Part shown: positions 44,000 through 51,333 of the stretch, one piece after another
Position numbering within the stretch: position 1 is the first letter of the stretch
Layout of the letters: every line of letters begins with the position of its first letter
Origin: CAZTZY01 sp964617765
Lineage (GTDB): Bacteria; Pseudomonadota; Gammaproteobacteria; Pseudomonadales; DT-91
DNA: 54,720 bases
NCBI GenBank assembly: GCA_964617765.1
Contig: CAZTZY010000006.1
Coordinates: 1-54,720, forward strand
Direction of reading: 5' to 3'
Notes under the pieces: generated by a model
Seen by the model: the letters and a program-made list of their open reading frames with translations, nothing else
What the model was told of the DNA's origin: nothing
Database searches by the model: none
Translations under genes and position numbers: made by a program

Positions 44000-44652
44000 T
44001 GAGTTTACTGTATTTATTCGCCTTCATTATTTATATCGTTCTTTGTATCGGCGTTGTTATGGGTGCTATCAAGGTAGCCAAGGCAAAAGGTAAAAGTAAA
44101 AAGCTTTGGGGCGGTATGGCGGCCTTTATCATGTATAACCTGGTGTTTTGGGATTATTTGCCGACTAAATACTTACACCAATATTACTGTGAGAAAGATG
44201 CAGGCTTTTGGGTTTACAAAACAGCTGAGCAATGGCGTAAGGAAAACCCTGATGTAGTGGTTGGTCCGGTAAAACCACCTGAAGGTATGGTATTGGATAA
44301 TCGAGGGAATGGGGTGATGGTAATATCCGATGGAACGAAATTGGTGTTTACGACTTATAGTGATGGTCACCAAAGTCTGGAATTTTATAATTCAGATGGT
44401 TCAGATGGATATTGGCTTAATGATAGATTTTATTACGCAAAAAGCAGCAAGAAAACATCTATAGTGGATGTTTCCATTGATAATGCAAAAGTCGTAGATG
44501 CTCTAACAGGAAAAATTATGATGGAAGGCAGGCAAGTATATGCTACGCCAGAAAATCAAATAAAATTTTGGGTTCATTATCCTGCGTGCGGCCCAAAAGA
44601 AACTGTTTTAAAAAATATTACAAACTTTAGGAAAATATATGAGAAGGAATAA
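43996..44652 (+). CDS. membrane-anchored protein, unknown function
   Basis: I do not recognise this 218-residue protein. It has two N-terminal membrane helices (LLYLFAFIIYIVLCIGVVMG and about residues 38-55) separated by a basic loop (KVAKAKGKSKK), then a soluble, Tyr/Asp/Gly-rich domain with HYPACGPKETVLKN near the end. ATG codons at 43996 and 43999 are both possible. Base composition falls towards AT in the second half relative to its neighbours, and the gene is flanked by repeats on both sides, which is compatible with acquisition by transfer. Confidence 0.62.
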   Translation: MMSLLYLFAFIIYIVLCIGVVMGAIKVAKAKGKSKKLWGGMAAFIMYNLVFWDYLPTKYLHQYYCEKDAGFWVYKTAEQWRKENPDVVVGPVKPPEGMVLDNRGNGVMVISDGTKLVFTTYSDGHQSLEFYNSDGSDGYWLNDRFYYAKSSKKTSIVDVSIDNAKVVDALTGKIMMEGRQVYATPENQIKFWVHYPACGPKETVLKNITNFRKIYEKE

Positions 44653-44703
44653 TGACAACTTCAAATACTATCATGTGGGTGCAGTGTAAAATTCCAATAT
44701 AGA

Positions 44704-44727
44704 GGCGGGTTCCAACCCCGCTCGTTA
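44704..44727. repeat. GC-rich hairpin repeat, degenerate copy
   Basis: GGCGGGTTCCAACCCCGC followed by TCGTTA. The TTCCAA-ACCC-GC-CGTTA part is shared with 48971-48997. It sits between the convergent 43996 gene and glpE and could serve as a terminator. Confidence 0.5.
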
Positions 44728-44733
44728 GAGCCC

Positions 44734-45042
44734 CTAACGCTCAACCTCAAACTGCAACTTCCACGCTTCAAACCCGCCATCAATGCTGTACACATCCTCA
44801 AAACCTTTTTCCTTTAAAAACTGTGCCGCAGACTGGCTGGAGTTGCCGTGATAACAACAGACCAATAACGGTTTATCGAGATCAGCAGATTCTACAAAGC
44901 GTTGCAGGTTGCCCTGGCTTAAAAAGGTGGCAGCAGGAATGTGGCCAGCCTGGAAGGAGTTTTCATCGCGGATATCGACAATTTGCGCATCGCCTGCATC
45001 AATGATGTTTTTGGCTTCAACAATAGAAATACGTTTAAACAT
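44734..45042 (-). CDS. glpE: single-domain rhodanese, thiosulfate sulfurtransferase GlpE-like
   Basis: A 102-residue single-domain rhodanese (E. coli GlpE 108). It transfers sulphane sulphur from thiosulfate to cyanide or thiol acceptors. VDIRDENSFQAGHIPAA is the family start and CYHGNSS is the GlpE-type active-site loop with catalytic Cys. The C-terminal GGFEAWKLQF is typical. The only Shine-Dalgarno candidate (GAGG, 8 bases before the ATG) lies inside the terminal repeat of the adjacent MITE-like element. Confidence 0.93.
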   Translation of the reverse strand: MFKRISIVEAKNIIDAGDAQIVDIRDENSFQAGHIPAATFLSQGNLQRFVESADLDKPLLVCCYHGNSSQSAAQFLKEKGFEDVYSIDGGFEAWKLQFEVER

Positions 45043-45044
45043 AT

Positions 45045-45184
45045 GGGTGCCTCAAAAAAACAGGATTTATTCGTGAGAGTAAGGAAGCACCGTGCGCAGA
45101 ACCGCAATTTACACGCAGTAAAAGAGGATTTGAGCACGGAGCTGACGCGGCTATCATGAGAAAAGACGGTTTTTAGAGATGCCC
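45045..45184. mobile_element. MITE-like element, long copy, abutting glpE
   Basis: About 140 bp with ends GGGTGCCTCAAAAAAAC and, as reverse complement on the right, GGGCATCTCTAAAAACC. The right part (GAGCACGGAGCTGACGCGG onwards) matches the 85-bp copy at 16496-16580 closely. The left part is longer. It begins 3 bases from the glpE start codon. Confidence 0.65.
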
Positions 45185-45272
45185 ATGATAGAACCCTTGC
45201 CTTTGATGCAGAAATTATAGCACTCTATACATAAAGGCGAATCCTTAAAATTCATTAAGAAGGGGCAGTAAC

Positions 45273-45620
45273 ATGGCAACATTTCCTTTGGATGATATCG
45301 GCAGCATTGCTGAAAACAGCTGTAAATTGTATGAAATTGCAGACAATAAATACCTGGTCTATAAACTGTCGGACGGTTATTTTGCGACCAGCGCCAAGTG
45401 TACGCATTTGTTCAAATCGCTGGAAAAGGGTGTGATTGTCAGTGATAAAACCATTCGTTGCCCTTTGCACCGTGCTGAATTTGATATTCGCACAGGGCAG
45501 GTTGACCAGTGGGCCTGTTTTCCGCCGGGTGTGCAGTTGTTGAATGCGGTGCGTCCGGAGAAAGCCCTGCAGAGTTATCAGGTGATACATACCGATGGGA
45601 AATATTTTTTACAAACCTGA
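45273..45620 (+). CDS. Rieske [2Fe-2S] ferredoxin-like protein
   Basis: A 115-residue cytoplasmic Rieske protein of the NirD/BphF type. The cluster ligands are in CTHLF and CPLH, that is C-x-H and C-x2-H separated by 15 residues, followed by RAEFDIRTGQ, the standard strand. It probably transfers electrons to an oxygenase or acts alone as a redox mediator. No oxygenase or reductase gene is next to it. AAGAAGGGG lies 10 bases before the ATG, a strong if slightly distant ribosome site. The region after the gene consists only of repeats. Confidence 0.9.
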   Translation: MATFPLDDIGSIAENSCKLYEIADNKYLVYKLSDGYFATSAKCTHLFKSLEKGVIVSDKTIRCPLHRAEFDIRTGQVDQWACFPPGVQLLNAVRPEKALQSYQVIHTDGKYFLQT

Positions 45621-45658
45621 AGCAGGTTATTGCTACTTTTTATGAATGGCAATTACTA

Positions 45659-45771
45659 AGGAGCCTCTGAATAACTGTCATTTCGAACGAAGTGAGAAAT
45701 CTAACTTCATGAATTAAAAAGATTCTTCACTGCGTTCAGAATGACAAAAGGGAGTTATTAAGAGGGTTCCT
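45659..45771. repeat. GTCATT hairpin repeat, copy 3, inside a longer inverted repeat
   Basis: The core at 45675-45746 starts CTGTCATTTCGAACGAAGTG and ends CACTGCGTTCAGAATGACA. It is enclosed by outer arms AGGAGCCTCTGAATAACT and AGTTATTAAGAGGGTTCCT, which are imperfect inverted repeats. This copy therefore shows the largest extent of the family. Confidence 0.7.
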
Positions 45772-45788
45772 AAAAAATTAGGGCGCTG

Positions 45789-45957
45789 TTAGTATCCCCT
45801 GCGCAGTAGGGGACGACTGCATGGATGCAGGAGGTAGGGCGACGCAGGAGCTTAAGCCGAGATGTCGCGTAGCGACAGAGGGGTTTAAATCGACCCCTCC
45901 GGCACTTCGTGCCACCTCCCCTATGAAATAGGAGAGGCTTAATTCAGTGCCATTCAC
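45789..45957. repeat. multi-hairpin repeat, left copy flanking tmcA
   Basis: Nearly the same sequence as 48216-48389, in the same orientation. Hairpins visible in order are CCCCT-AGGGG, CTGCATGGATGCAG, TGTCGC-GTA-GCGACA, GGCAC-TTC-GTGCC and CCTCCCCTAT-GAA-ATAGGAGAGG. It has no open reading frame of note. It ends 26 bases before the tmcA start. Confidence 0.8.
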
Positions 45958-45983
45958 TTATTACATTATAAAAAACACCCACA

Positions 45984-48170
45984 ATGGTATCTATGCTTAC
46001 GCCAGACCAGATAACACACTTTCAACAGCATTTGGCGGCAGCGCGCAGGTCGGGCTTTCGTGCCATTATCCATATCACCGGCAGCGAAGAGTTTGCCCTG
46101 ACAATGGCCAGTGAGCTACTGAAAGCGGCTGATTATTCCTGTGTAAAACAGTTGCCGGATAATGACCATTCCGGTTCGGTTTCGCAATATTTACAAAAAC
46201 TGTTAGGCACAGAAGTGGATGCACTGGTATTGAATGCCTGGCAGGGTTTGAACCCCAATGCTCTGGGCGTGGCTTCCGGTTGTGTCCGGGCGGGTGGTGC
46301 CTTGTTGCTGTTAACACCGCCTGCCGAACAATGGATTGCTTATGCCGACCCGGATTACCAGCGCATGTTGTCGCACCATTCTGCTGTTGAAGTTACTGGG
46401 CGTTTTGTGCGTCATCTGCTGGATTGCCTTGCTGCCAATACTTCGGTGTTGCGTATTGATGAGGCCTCGGCCGCGATTGATTTTCCACCAGATGCCATTA
46501 CTCACAGTGCTTTCACGCAAGATTTCACAGAACAACACAATGCTGTAGTTGCTATAAAACGTGTGGCGACTGGCCATAGCAAACGGCCATTGGTGATTCA
46601 GGCTGATCGTGGTCGCGGCAAGTCATCAGCGTTAGGCATTGCCGCTGCGCAGTTACTGTTGGAGATGGATGCGCAGGAAAGGGATGTTCAAGAAATAGAT
46701 GTTCAAGAAAGAGATAGGCATATTGTCGTCACGGCACCGCAGGTCTCGTGTGTGCAAACCCTGTTTCAGCGCGCCGGGCTGGAGGTTAATGCTAATCCGG
46801 GTGCTGATCTTGTTATTCGGCATAACAACAGCACAATACGGTTTGTGCCGGTTGATGTGCTGTTAACCTCCACAGAAACCTGTGATTTTTTGATGATCGA
46901 TGAGGCGGCTGCCATTCCTTCAAGCTTGCTGGAAGAATTATTAAAACGTTGTAATCGCATCGTGTTTTCCACAACGGTACAAGGGTATGAAGGTAATGGT
47001 CGTGGTTTTGCGGTGAGGTTTTTGCCGTTATTGCAGCAACGCTTGCCGCAATTGCGCTTGCTGGAATTAACCACGCCCATCCGTTATGCCAGCAATGATT
47101 CGTTAGAGCTGTTTTGTCATGCTGCGTTATTGTTAAACACAACGACACCACAGGCTGTGGTTTTAAATGCCCCGGTTTTTTCGCTTATTCATCGTGACGA
47201 GTTGCTCAGGGATAAAACCCGGCTACAACAATTGTTTGCCTTGCTGGTGACTGCCCATTACCAGACTTCGCCGGATGACCTGCGTTTATTGCTGGATCAT
47301 CCTGATGTATTGCTTTATATCGCTGAACAAGCAGGCGTGGTATTGGCAGTGGCATTGGTGATGCAGGAAGGTGGATTTGACGAGGCAGATTGCAGCCAGC
47401 TGGTGCAGCACAACCGGCGTTTTCGCGGGCATTTATTGCCACAAACAGTATTGTTTAATGGTTATGCAGAGGTGCTGCAAGCGCGTTTTGAACGTATTGT
47501 GCGTATTGCGGTATTGCCGGAATGCCAGCATCAGGGTTTGGGCAAGAAGTTGATGCAGACTATCCAGAAACACAGCCAGTCAGATTTTATTGGTGCCAGT
47601 TTTTCCGCAGAGCCAGAAGTGTTACGTTTTTGGCAAAACGTCGGAATGCAAGTTGTGCGTTTGGGTGTGCATAAGGAATCTTCCACCGGGCAATTCCCCT
47701 GTGTGGTGTTAAAGGCCAATAACGCTGATGCTGAAAAACTTTTGGATAATCTGGTACAGGTATTCAGGGCTGATTTGCCTTACCAGTTGTTAAGCACTAA
47801 CCATTTGTGTTCAGCGGAGCTGGCCATGGTATTGTTGGCAGATGGTAAAAAAGAAGTCAGAACTTCAGGCTTGATCGAGAAAGACATTGATAACAAGCGT
47901 GTGCAGTTATGGTTACACAAACAATGCACGTTTGAATCAGTTCAGCCCAGCCTGTATCGCGTATTATTGCATTACGCGCGTATCGCCGGAGTTTTACAGC
48001 CCGACAACGCGGCACACCGGTTAATGGTACAAAAGTTATTATTGAATTATTCATGGCCTGTTGTGTGTGCTGCTTCCGGTTCAAGTGGCAGGAAAGAGGT
48101 GGAAGAACGCATTCGTTCAGCATGGCAAGTACTGCCAGAAAATGAAAGTAAGAACGGGGTTAGAACCTAG
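45984..48170 (+). CDS. tmcA: tRNA(Met) cytidine acetyltransferase TmcA
   Basis: Makes N4-acetylcytidine at the wobble position (C34) of elongator tRNA-Met, using acetyl-CoA and ATP. It has 728 residues. The N-terminal DUF1726 domain is followed by a helicase-like domain with Walker A (QADRGRGKSSALG, about 206-218) and Walker B (FLMIDEAAAIPSSLLEEL). A GNAT domain (RIAVLPECQHQGLGKKLM) and a C-terminal tRNA-binding part follow. An unusual insertion of repeated DVQE/DAQE units lies near residues 231-248. ATGs at 45984 and 45993 are both possible starts. The gene is bracketed by direct copies of a 170-bp structured repeat. Confidence 0.95.
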   Translation: MVSMLTPDQITHFQQHLAAARRSGFRAIIHITGSEEFALTMASELLKAADYSCVKQLPDNDHSGSVSQYLQKLLGTEVDALVLNAWQGLNPNALGVASGCVRAGGALLLLTPPAEQWIAYADPDYQRMLSHHSAVEVTGRFVRHLLDCLAANTSVLRIDEASAAIDFPPDAITHSAFTQDFTEQHNAVVAIKRVATGHSKRPLVIQADRGRGKSSALGIAAAQLLLEMDAQERDVQEIDVQERDRHIVVTAPQVSCVQTLFQRAGLEVNANPGADLVIRHNNSTIRFVPVDVLLTSTETCDFLMIDEAAAIPSSLLEELLKRCNRIVFSTTVQGYEGNGRGFAVRFLPLLQQRLPQLRLLELTTPIRYASNDSLELFCHAALLLNTTTPQAVVLNAPVFSLIHRDELLRDKTRLQQLFALLVTAHYQTSPDDLRLLLDHPDVLLYIAEQAGVVLAVALVMQEGGFDEADCSQLVQHNRRFRGHLLPQTVLFNGYAEVLQARFERIVRIAVLPECQHQGLGKKLMQTIQKHSQSDFIGASFSAEPEVLRFWQNVGMQVVRLGVHKESSTGQFPCVVLKANNADAEKLLDNLVQVFRADLPYQLLSTNHLCSAELAMVLLADGKKEVRTSGLIEKDIDNKRVQLWLHKQCTFESVQPSLYRVLLHYARIAGVLQPDNAAHRLMVQKLLLNYSWPVVCAASGSSGRKEVEERIRSAWQVLPENESKNGVRT

Positions 48171-48173
48171 TGT

Positions 48174-48392
48174 GCCTGAATGGTATCTACTTACCCAAAA
48201 AACGTTCGGCGAGATTTAGTATCCCCTGTGAAACAGGGGACGACTGCATGGATGCAGGAGGTAGGGCGACGCAGGAGCACAAGCCGAGATGTCGCGTTAG
48301 CGACAGAGGGGTAAAGCCGGAAAGTGACCCCTCCGGCACTTCGTGCCACCTCCCCTATGAAATAGAGGAGGCTAGAAGTGTGCCATTCAGGC
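48174..48392. repeat. multi-hairpin repeat, right copy flanking tmcA, with terminal inverted repeats
   Basis: The core at 48216-48389 matches the left copy. Here the outer limits are visible as inverted repeats: GCCTGAATGG at 48174-48183 and CCATTCAGGC at 48383-48392, giving a 219-bp unit that begins 3 bases after the tmcA stop. Stem bases differ from the left copy in ways that keep pairing (for example G-U to G-C in the first hairpin). Confidence 0.8.
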
Positions 48393-48441
48393 CTCACCTC
48401 GTATAATGTGGATAATCAACCAGTAAACAAAGGTAGCAATA

Positions 48442-48831
48442 ATGGACAGCATTTTTACAAAAATTATTCGCGGCGATATTCCCGGCAATTTTGTCTGGAA
48501 TGATGAGCATTGCGTGGTGATCACTACCATTCAGCCTGTACGCCAAGGCCATCTGTTAGTGATTCCCAAACAGCAGATTGATCACTGGGATGATATGCCC
48601 GATGAACTGGCTGCCCACGTTATGTCGGTCGCTAAAAAAGTGACCAAGGCGCTGAAACAAACATTTCCCTGCGCCAGGGTGGGCATGATTATCGCGGGTC
48701 TCGAAGTGCCGCATACGCACCTGCATTTGATTCCAGTAGATTCGATGAGTGATTTTGATTTTTCCAAAGCGGCCTTTGCACAAGCTGATGAGCTGGCCGC
48801 AGTGGCAGCGAAAATCAAGGCAGCATTATAA
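48442..48831 (+). CDS. HIT family nucleotide-binding hydrolase
   Basis: A 129-residue histidine-triad protein of the Hint type, probably hydrolysing purine nucleoside phosphoramidates or aminoacyl-AMP adducts. The start SIFTKIIRGDIPGNFVWND and RQGHLLVIPKQQIDHWDD are typical. The active-site triad is PHTHLHLIP. It is a single gene between the tmcA repeat and a repeat-rich gap. Confidence 0.93.
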   Translation: MDSIFTKIIRGDIPGNFVWNDEHCVVITTIQPVRQGHLLVIPKQQIDHWDDMPDELAAHVMSVAKKVTKALKQTFPCARVGMIIAGLEVPHTHLHLIPVDSMSDFDFSKAAFAQADELAAVAAKIKAAL

Positions 48832-48906
48832 AACCTGGGGCGGCATTTGAGCCCGCCCGTTTGGCAGCAGCCATGTTATTCTTGAATCCTTTACGTTGGC
48901 AGTAAA

Positions 48907-48933
48907 GGGCCGGTTTAGAACCGGCCCCTACAG
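48907..48933. repeat. GC-rich hairpin repeat, copy b
   Basis: GGGCCGGTT pairs with AACCGGCCC and is followed by CTACAG. Compared with 43735-43761, the stem A-T pair is replaced by C-G on both arms while the loop and CTAC tail are kept. Confidence 0.65.
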
Positions 48934-48970
48934 TCCGCGATTGCCTGGATACTATTCTGTATTACCCACG

Positions 48971-48997
48971 TAGGGCAAGTTCCAAACCCGCCCGTTA
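48971..48997. repeat. GC-rich hairpin repeat, degenerate copy
   Basis: TAGGGCAAGTTCCAAACCC followed by GCCCGTTA. It shares the TTCCAA and CGTTA parts with 44704-44727. Confidence 0.5.
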
Positions 48998-49177
48998 ATT
49001 AGGCATCAACTTGCAGCAAGAAAGACTGGATTGGAATCCGCCACACAAACCGGCGTTTCATCTTTATGGCGATTTCTTGCGTATAAAATATAAGAATCTT
49101 GTTTGCCAAAACACTCTTTTAGCGATTTGGCAAAACAATGGCATAATTGGCGCCTAATTTATTGAGCTGTCAGATTA

Positions 49178-49987
49178 ATGATCAAATATTCCTTACTTTT
49201 TATCGCCTTATTGCTCGGTTCTTTTACTGTTGTTGCCGAGCCGGAGGATGACACTTTTACTGAAGATGAAATGAGTGATGATTTTTCAGCACCCACTAAA
49301 CCAGTTGAATCCCCTGTTTCTGACAATGAAACCAGTCAGGCAACAGTAGATCGTCTGGAAGAATGGAACAAAAAAGTATTCCGGTTTAACGATAACGTAG
49401 ACCGAATTTTTCTAAAGCCGGTGGCTCAGGGATATGACAAGGTAACCCCTTCAATCGTTAACAGGGGCATTACTAATGTGTTTGGGATGCTGGGTGAGTT
49501 GCCCAATGCCGGCAATGCATTATTGCAGCAAAAGCCCGTAGCAGCGGGTGATTCCATACTGCGTTTTATGATTAATGCCACGGTGGGTGTGTTGGGATTT
49601 TTTGATGTAGCTACGGCAATAGGTATTGATGAGCATGACGAGGATTTTGGCCAAACCCTGGCTTATTGGGGTGTGCCTGAAGGGCATTATCTGGTGTTGC
49701 CTTTTTTGGGGTCATCCACCGTGCGTAATTTACACGGTTGGGTGTTTGATGGATTGACTAATCCGGTTAACCAGATTGAGCATACGAATGCGCTTGTAGC
49801 GGTGAAATCGGTGGATGTAGTGGATTCCCGGGCCGACCTGTTAAAAGTGGAAGAGCTGGTTTCAGGCAACCGTTACAGCTTTTTGAGAAATGCCTATTTG
49901 CAAGACCGACATTACCTCGAAAACGATGGTAATGTCGAAGATACCTTTGATACGGGTGAAACCGAGGATGAAAACTGGTTGGAATAA
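49178..49987 (+). CDS. mlaA: MlaA/VacJ family protein without a lipobox
   Basis: Homologue of the outer-membrane protein MlaA, which removes misplaced phospholipids from the outer leaflet with porins and the Mla transporter. The family core is clear: LEEWNKKVFRFNDNVDRIF, LKPVAQGYDKVTPSIVNRGI, LGELPNAGNALLQQKP and YWGVPEGHYLVLPFLGSSTV. The N-terminus MIKYSLLFIALLLGSFTVVA is an ordinary signal peptide with no Cys, followed by an acidic linker, whereas the E. coli protein is a lipoprotein. An in-frame stop four codons upstream excludes a missed N-terminal lipobox. No mlaBCDEF genes are nearby. Confidence 0.9.
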   Translation: MIKYSLLFIALLLGSFTVVAEPEDDTFTEDEMSDDFSAPTKPVESPVSDNETSQATVDRLEEWNKKVFRFNDNVDRIFLKPVAQGYDKVTPSIVNRGITNVFGMLGELPNAGNALLQQKPVAAGDSILRFMINATVGVLGFFDVATAIGIDEHDEDFGQTLAYWGVPEGHYLVLPFLGSSTVRNLHGWVFDGLTNPVNQIEHTNALVAVKSVDVVDSRADLLKVEELVSGNRYSFLRNAYLQDRHYLENDGNVEDTFDTGETEDENWLE

Positions 49988-50008
49988 CCAGCTTATTTCA
50001 GCTGGTTA
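49985..50008. terminator. hairpin spanning two convergent stop codons
   Basis: TAACCAGC at 49985-49992 and GCTGGTTA at 50001-50008 form a perfect 8-bp stem with an 8-base loop. It includes the mlaA stop and the end of the pilZ gene, so it may act as a shared terminator, although no T-run follows. Confidence 0.45.
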
Positions 50009-50289
50009 GTGACTCGAATACCTAGTAAAAAACTGCCTTCATCTTCCTGGTTGCGCACAATAACGGCTTCTGCGCTGAATTCAATTTTGCCTTCGTTAAT
50101 ATCAATCAGAACTTTTTTATCCACAGCTATGCCTTTGTCGGTACGAATCAGCAAGCCCGAACCGCTGATATTGCAGCAAGTGCCAACAATGGGGGTAACA
50201 CTGCCCGGAACGGTGATTTTTACGGTTGAATTGATCGGGAAGCGGCTTTCTATGCGCTTTTCGTTGTAATCAATTTTGACTCTGGTCAT
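49993..50289 (-). CDS. PilZ domain protein (cyclic-di-GMP receptor)
   Basis: A 98-residue stand-alone PilZ domain. Both ligand motifs are present: RxxxR in KRIESRFPI and N-x-S-x-x-G in NISGSGLLI, so it should bind cyclic-di-GMP. There is no output domain, and its target is unknown. It is convergent with mlaA and upstream of tal on the same strand. With the GGDEF-EAL protein at the other end of the window, it shows the organism uses cyclic-di-GMP signalling. Confidence 0.92.
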   Translation of the reverse strand: MTRVKIDYNEKRIESRFPINSTVKITVPGSVTPIVGTCCNISGSGLLIRTDKGIAVDKKVLIDINEGKIEFSAEAVIVRNQEDEGSFLLGIRVTNQLK

Positions 50290-50388
50290 GTTTTAAAGAT
50301 CCTTGAATTATTATTGGTATAGGCTGTATTTTTTTGAGTATACCAGAGAATTAATAAAGCGCGATAACCGCATATTTGGCTGTTTCGA

Positions 50389-51333
50389 TTAAATTTTTGT
50401 TTTCAGCATTGATTCCAGAAGTTCCTGATCCTTGGCAAACAGGCGGATACCTTCGGCCAGTTTGTCATTGGCCATCGCGTTATCGTTCAGGGCCTTGCGA
50501 AAAGCCGGTTCTTTAATTGCATCTGCAGCAATCGTTGCTTGGGCTGAAGGATTCAGGGCACGGTTCAAAGTGCCGGAATATTGGCTGAGTTCGTCCAATA
50601 AAGCGGGGCTGATAGTCAGGCGATCACATCCTGCCAAAGCTTCAATCTGGCGTACATTACGGAAGCTGGCACCCATAACTACGGTTTTATAGTTTTGTGC
50701 CTTGTAGTGCTCATAAATGGCCTTTACCGACAATACGCCCGGATCTTCTTCAGGTGCAAAAGATGTTTTTCCTGTTGAGGCAATATACCAATCATAAATC
50801 CTGCCTACAAAAGGGGAAATGAGAAAGGCACCCGCATCCGCACTGGCTTGAGCCTGTTCAAAGCTGAAAAGCAATGTCAGGTTACAATTGATACCTTCTT
50901 TTTCCAGCACGCTGGCGGCTTTGATGCCTTCCCATGTGGAGGCAATCTTGATGAGTACGCGATCAGGTGAAACGCCAATATCATCATACAGTTTGATGAA
51001 ATGCCGGGCCTTTTCAATAGTGGCTTTGGTATCAAAACTCAGGCGCGCATCTACTTCGGTAGAAACACGGCCATCAATAATCTGGGTGATTTCCTTGCCT
51101 ATCAAGGTGGCAAACTTATCTGCTGCAATATTTGCAGGATCATGGCCAGCAGTCTGTTTGGCATAAACACAGGCCTGTTCGATTAAAGGCTCGTATTGCG
51201 GTAATTGGCTAGCTTTCAGCATCAGCGAAGGGTTGGTAGTGGCATCTAACGGTTTGAATTTTTTGATGGCTTCAATATCACCGGTATCGGCAACAATGGT
51301 GGTGTATTGTTTTAACTGCTCTAGTTTGTTCAT
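50389..51333 (-). CDS. tal: transaldolase
   Basis: Pentose-phosphate-pathway enzyme that moves a dihydroxyacetone unit between sugar phosphates. It has 314 residues (E. coli TalB 317). DATTNPSLMLKASQLPQY, VSTEVDARLSFDT, the Schiff-base Lys in VLIKIASTWEGIKAA and CNLTLLFSFEQA identify class I transaldolase. The ATG overlaps the dusA stop (ATGA), so tal is translated with dusA. Confidence 0.97.
   Translation of the reverse strand: MNKLEQLKQYTTIVADTGDIEAIKKFKPLDATTNPSLMLKASQLPQYEPLIEQACVYAKQTAGHDPANIAADKFATLIGKEITQIIDGRVSTEVDARLSFDTKATIEKARHFIKLYDDIGVSPDRVLIKIASTWEGIKAASVLEKEGINCNLTLLFSFEQAQASADAGAFLISPFVGRIYDWYIASTGKTSFAPEEDPGVLSVKAIYEHYKAQNYKTVVMGASFRNVRQIEALAGCDRLTISPALLDELSQYSGTLNRALNPSAQATIAADAIKEPAFRKALNDNAMANDKLAEGIRLFAKDQELLESMLKTKI

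Larger units (their letters stand above)
48832..49177. other. repeat-rich gap between the HIT and mlaA-like genes
   Basis: No gene is seen. It holds three GC-rich hairpins: GGGGCGGC...GCCCGCCC at 48837-48858, GGGCCGGTT...AACCGGCCC at 48907-48927 followed by CTACAG, and a degenerate unit at 48971-48997 (TAGGGCAAGTTCC then AAACCCGCCCGTTA). The last 100 bases are AT-rich and should contain the mlaA promoter. Confidence 0.6.

Noticed and set aside
45781..45957. CRISPR-like or attachment-site interpretation of the tmcA-flanking repeats
   Set aside because: There are only two long copies with internal hairpins, no regular spacers, no cas or integrase gene, and no tRNA.
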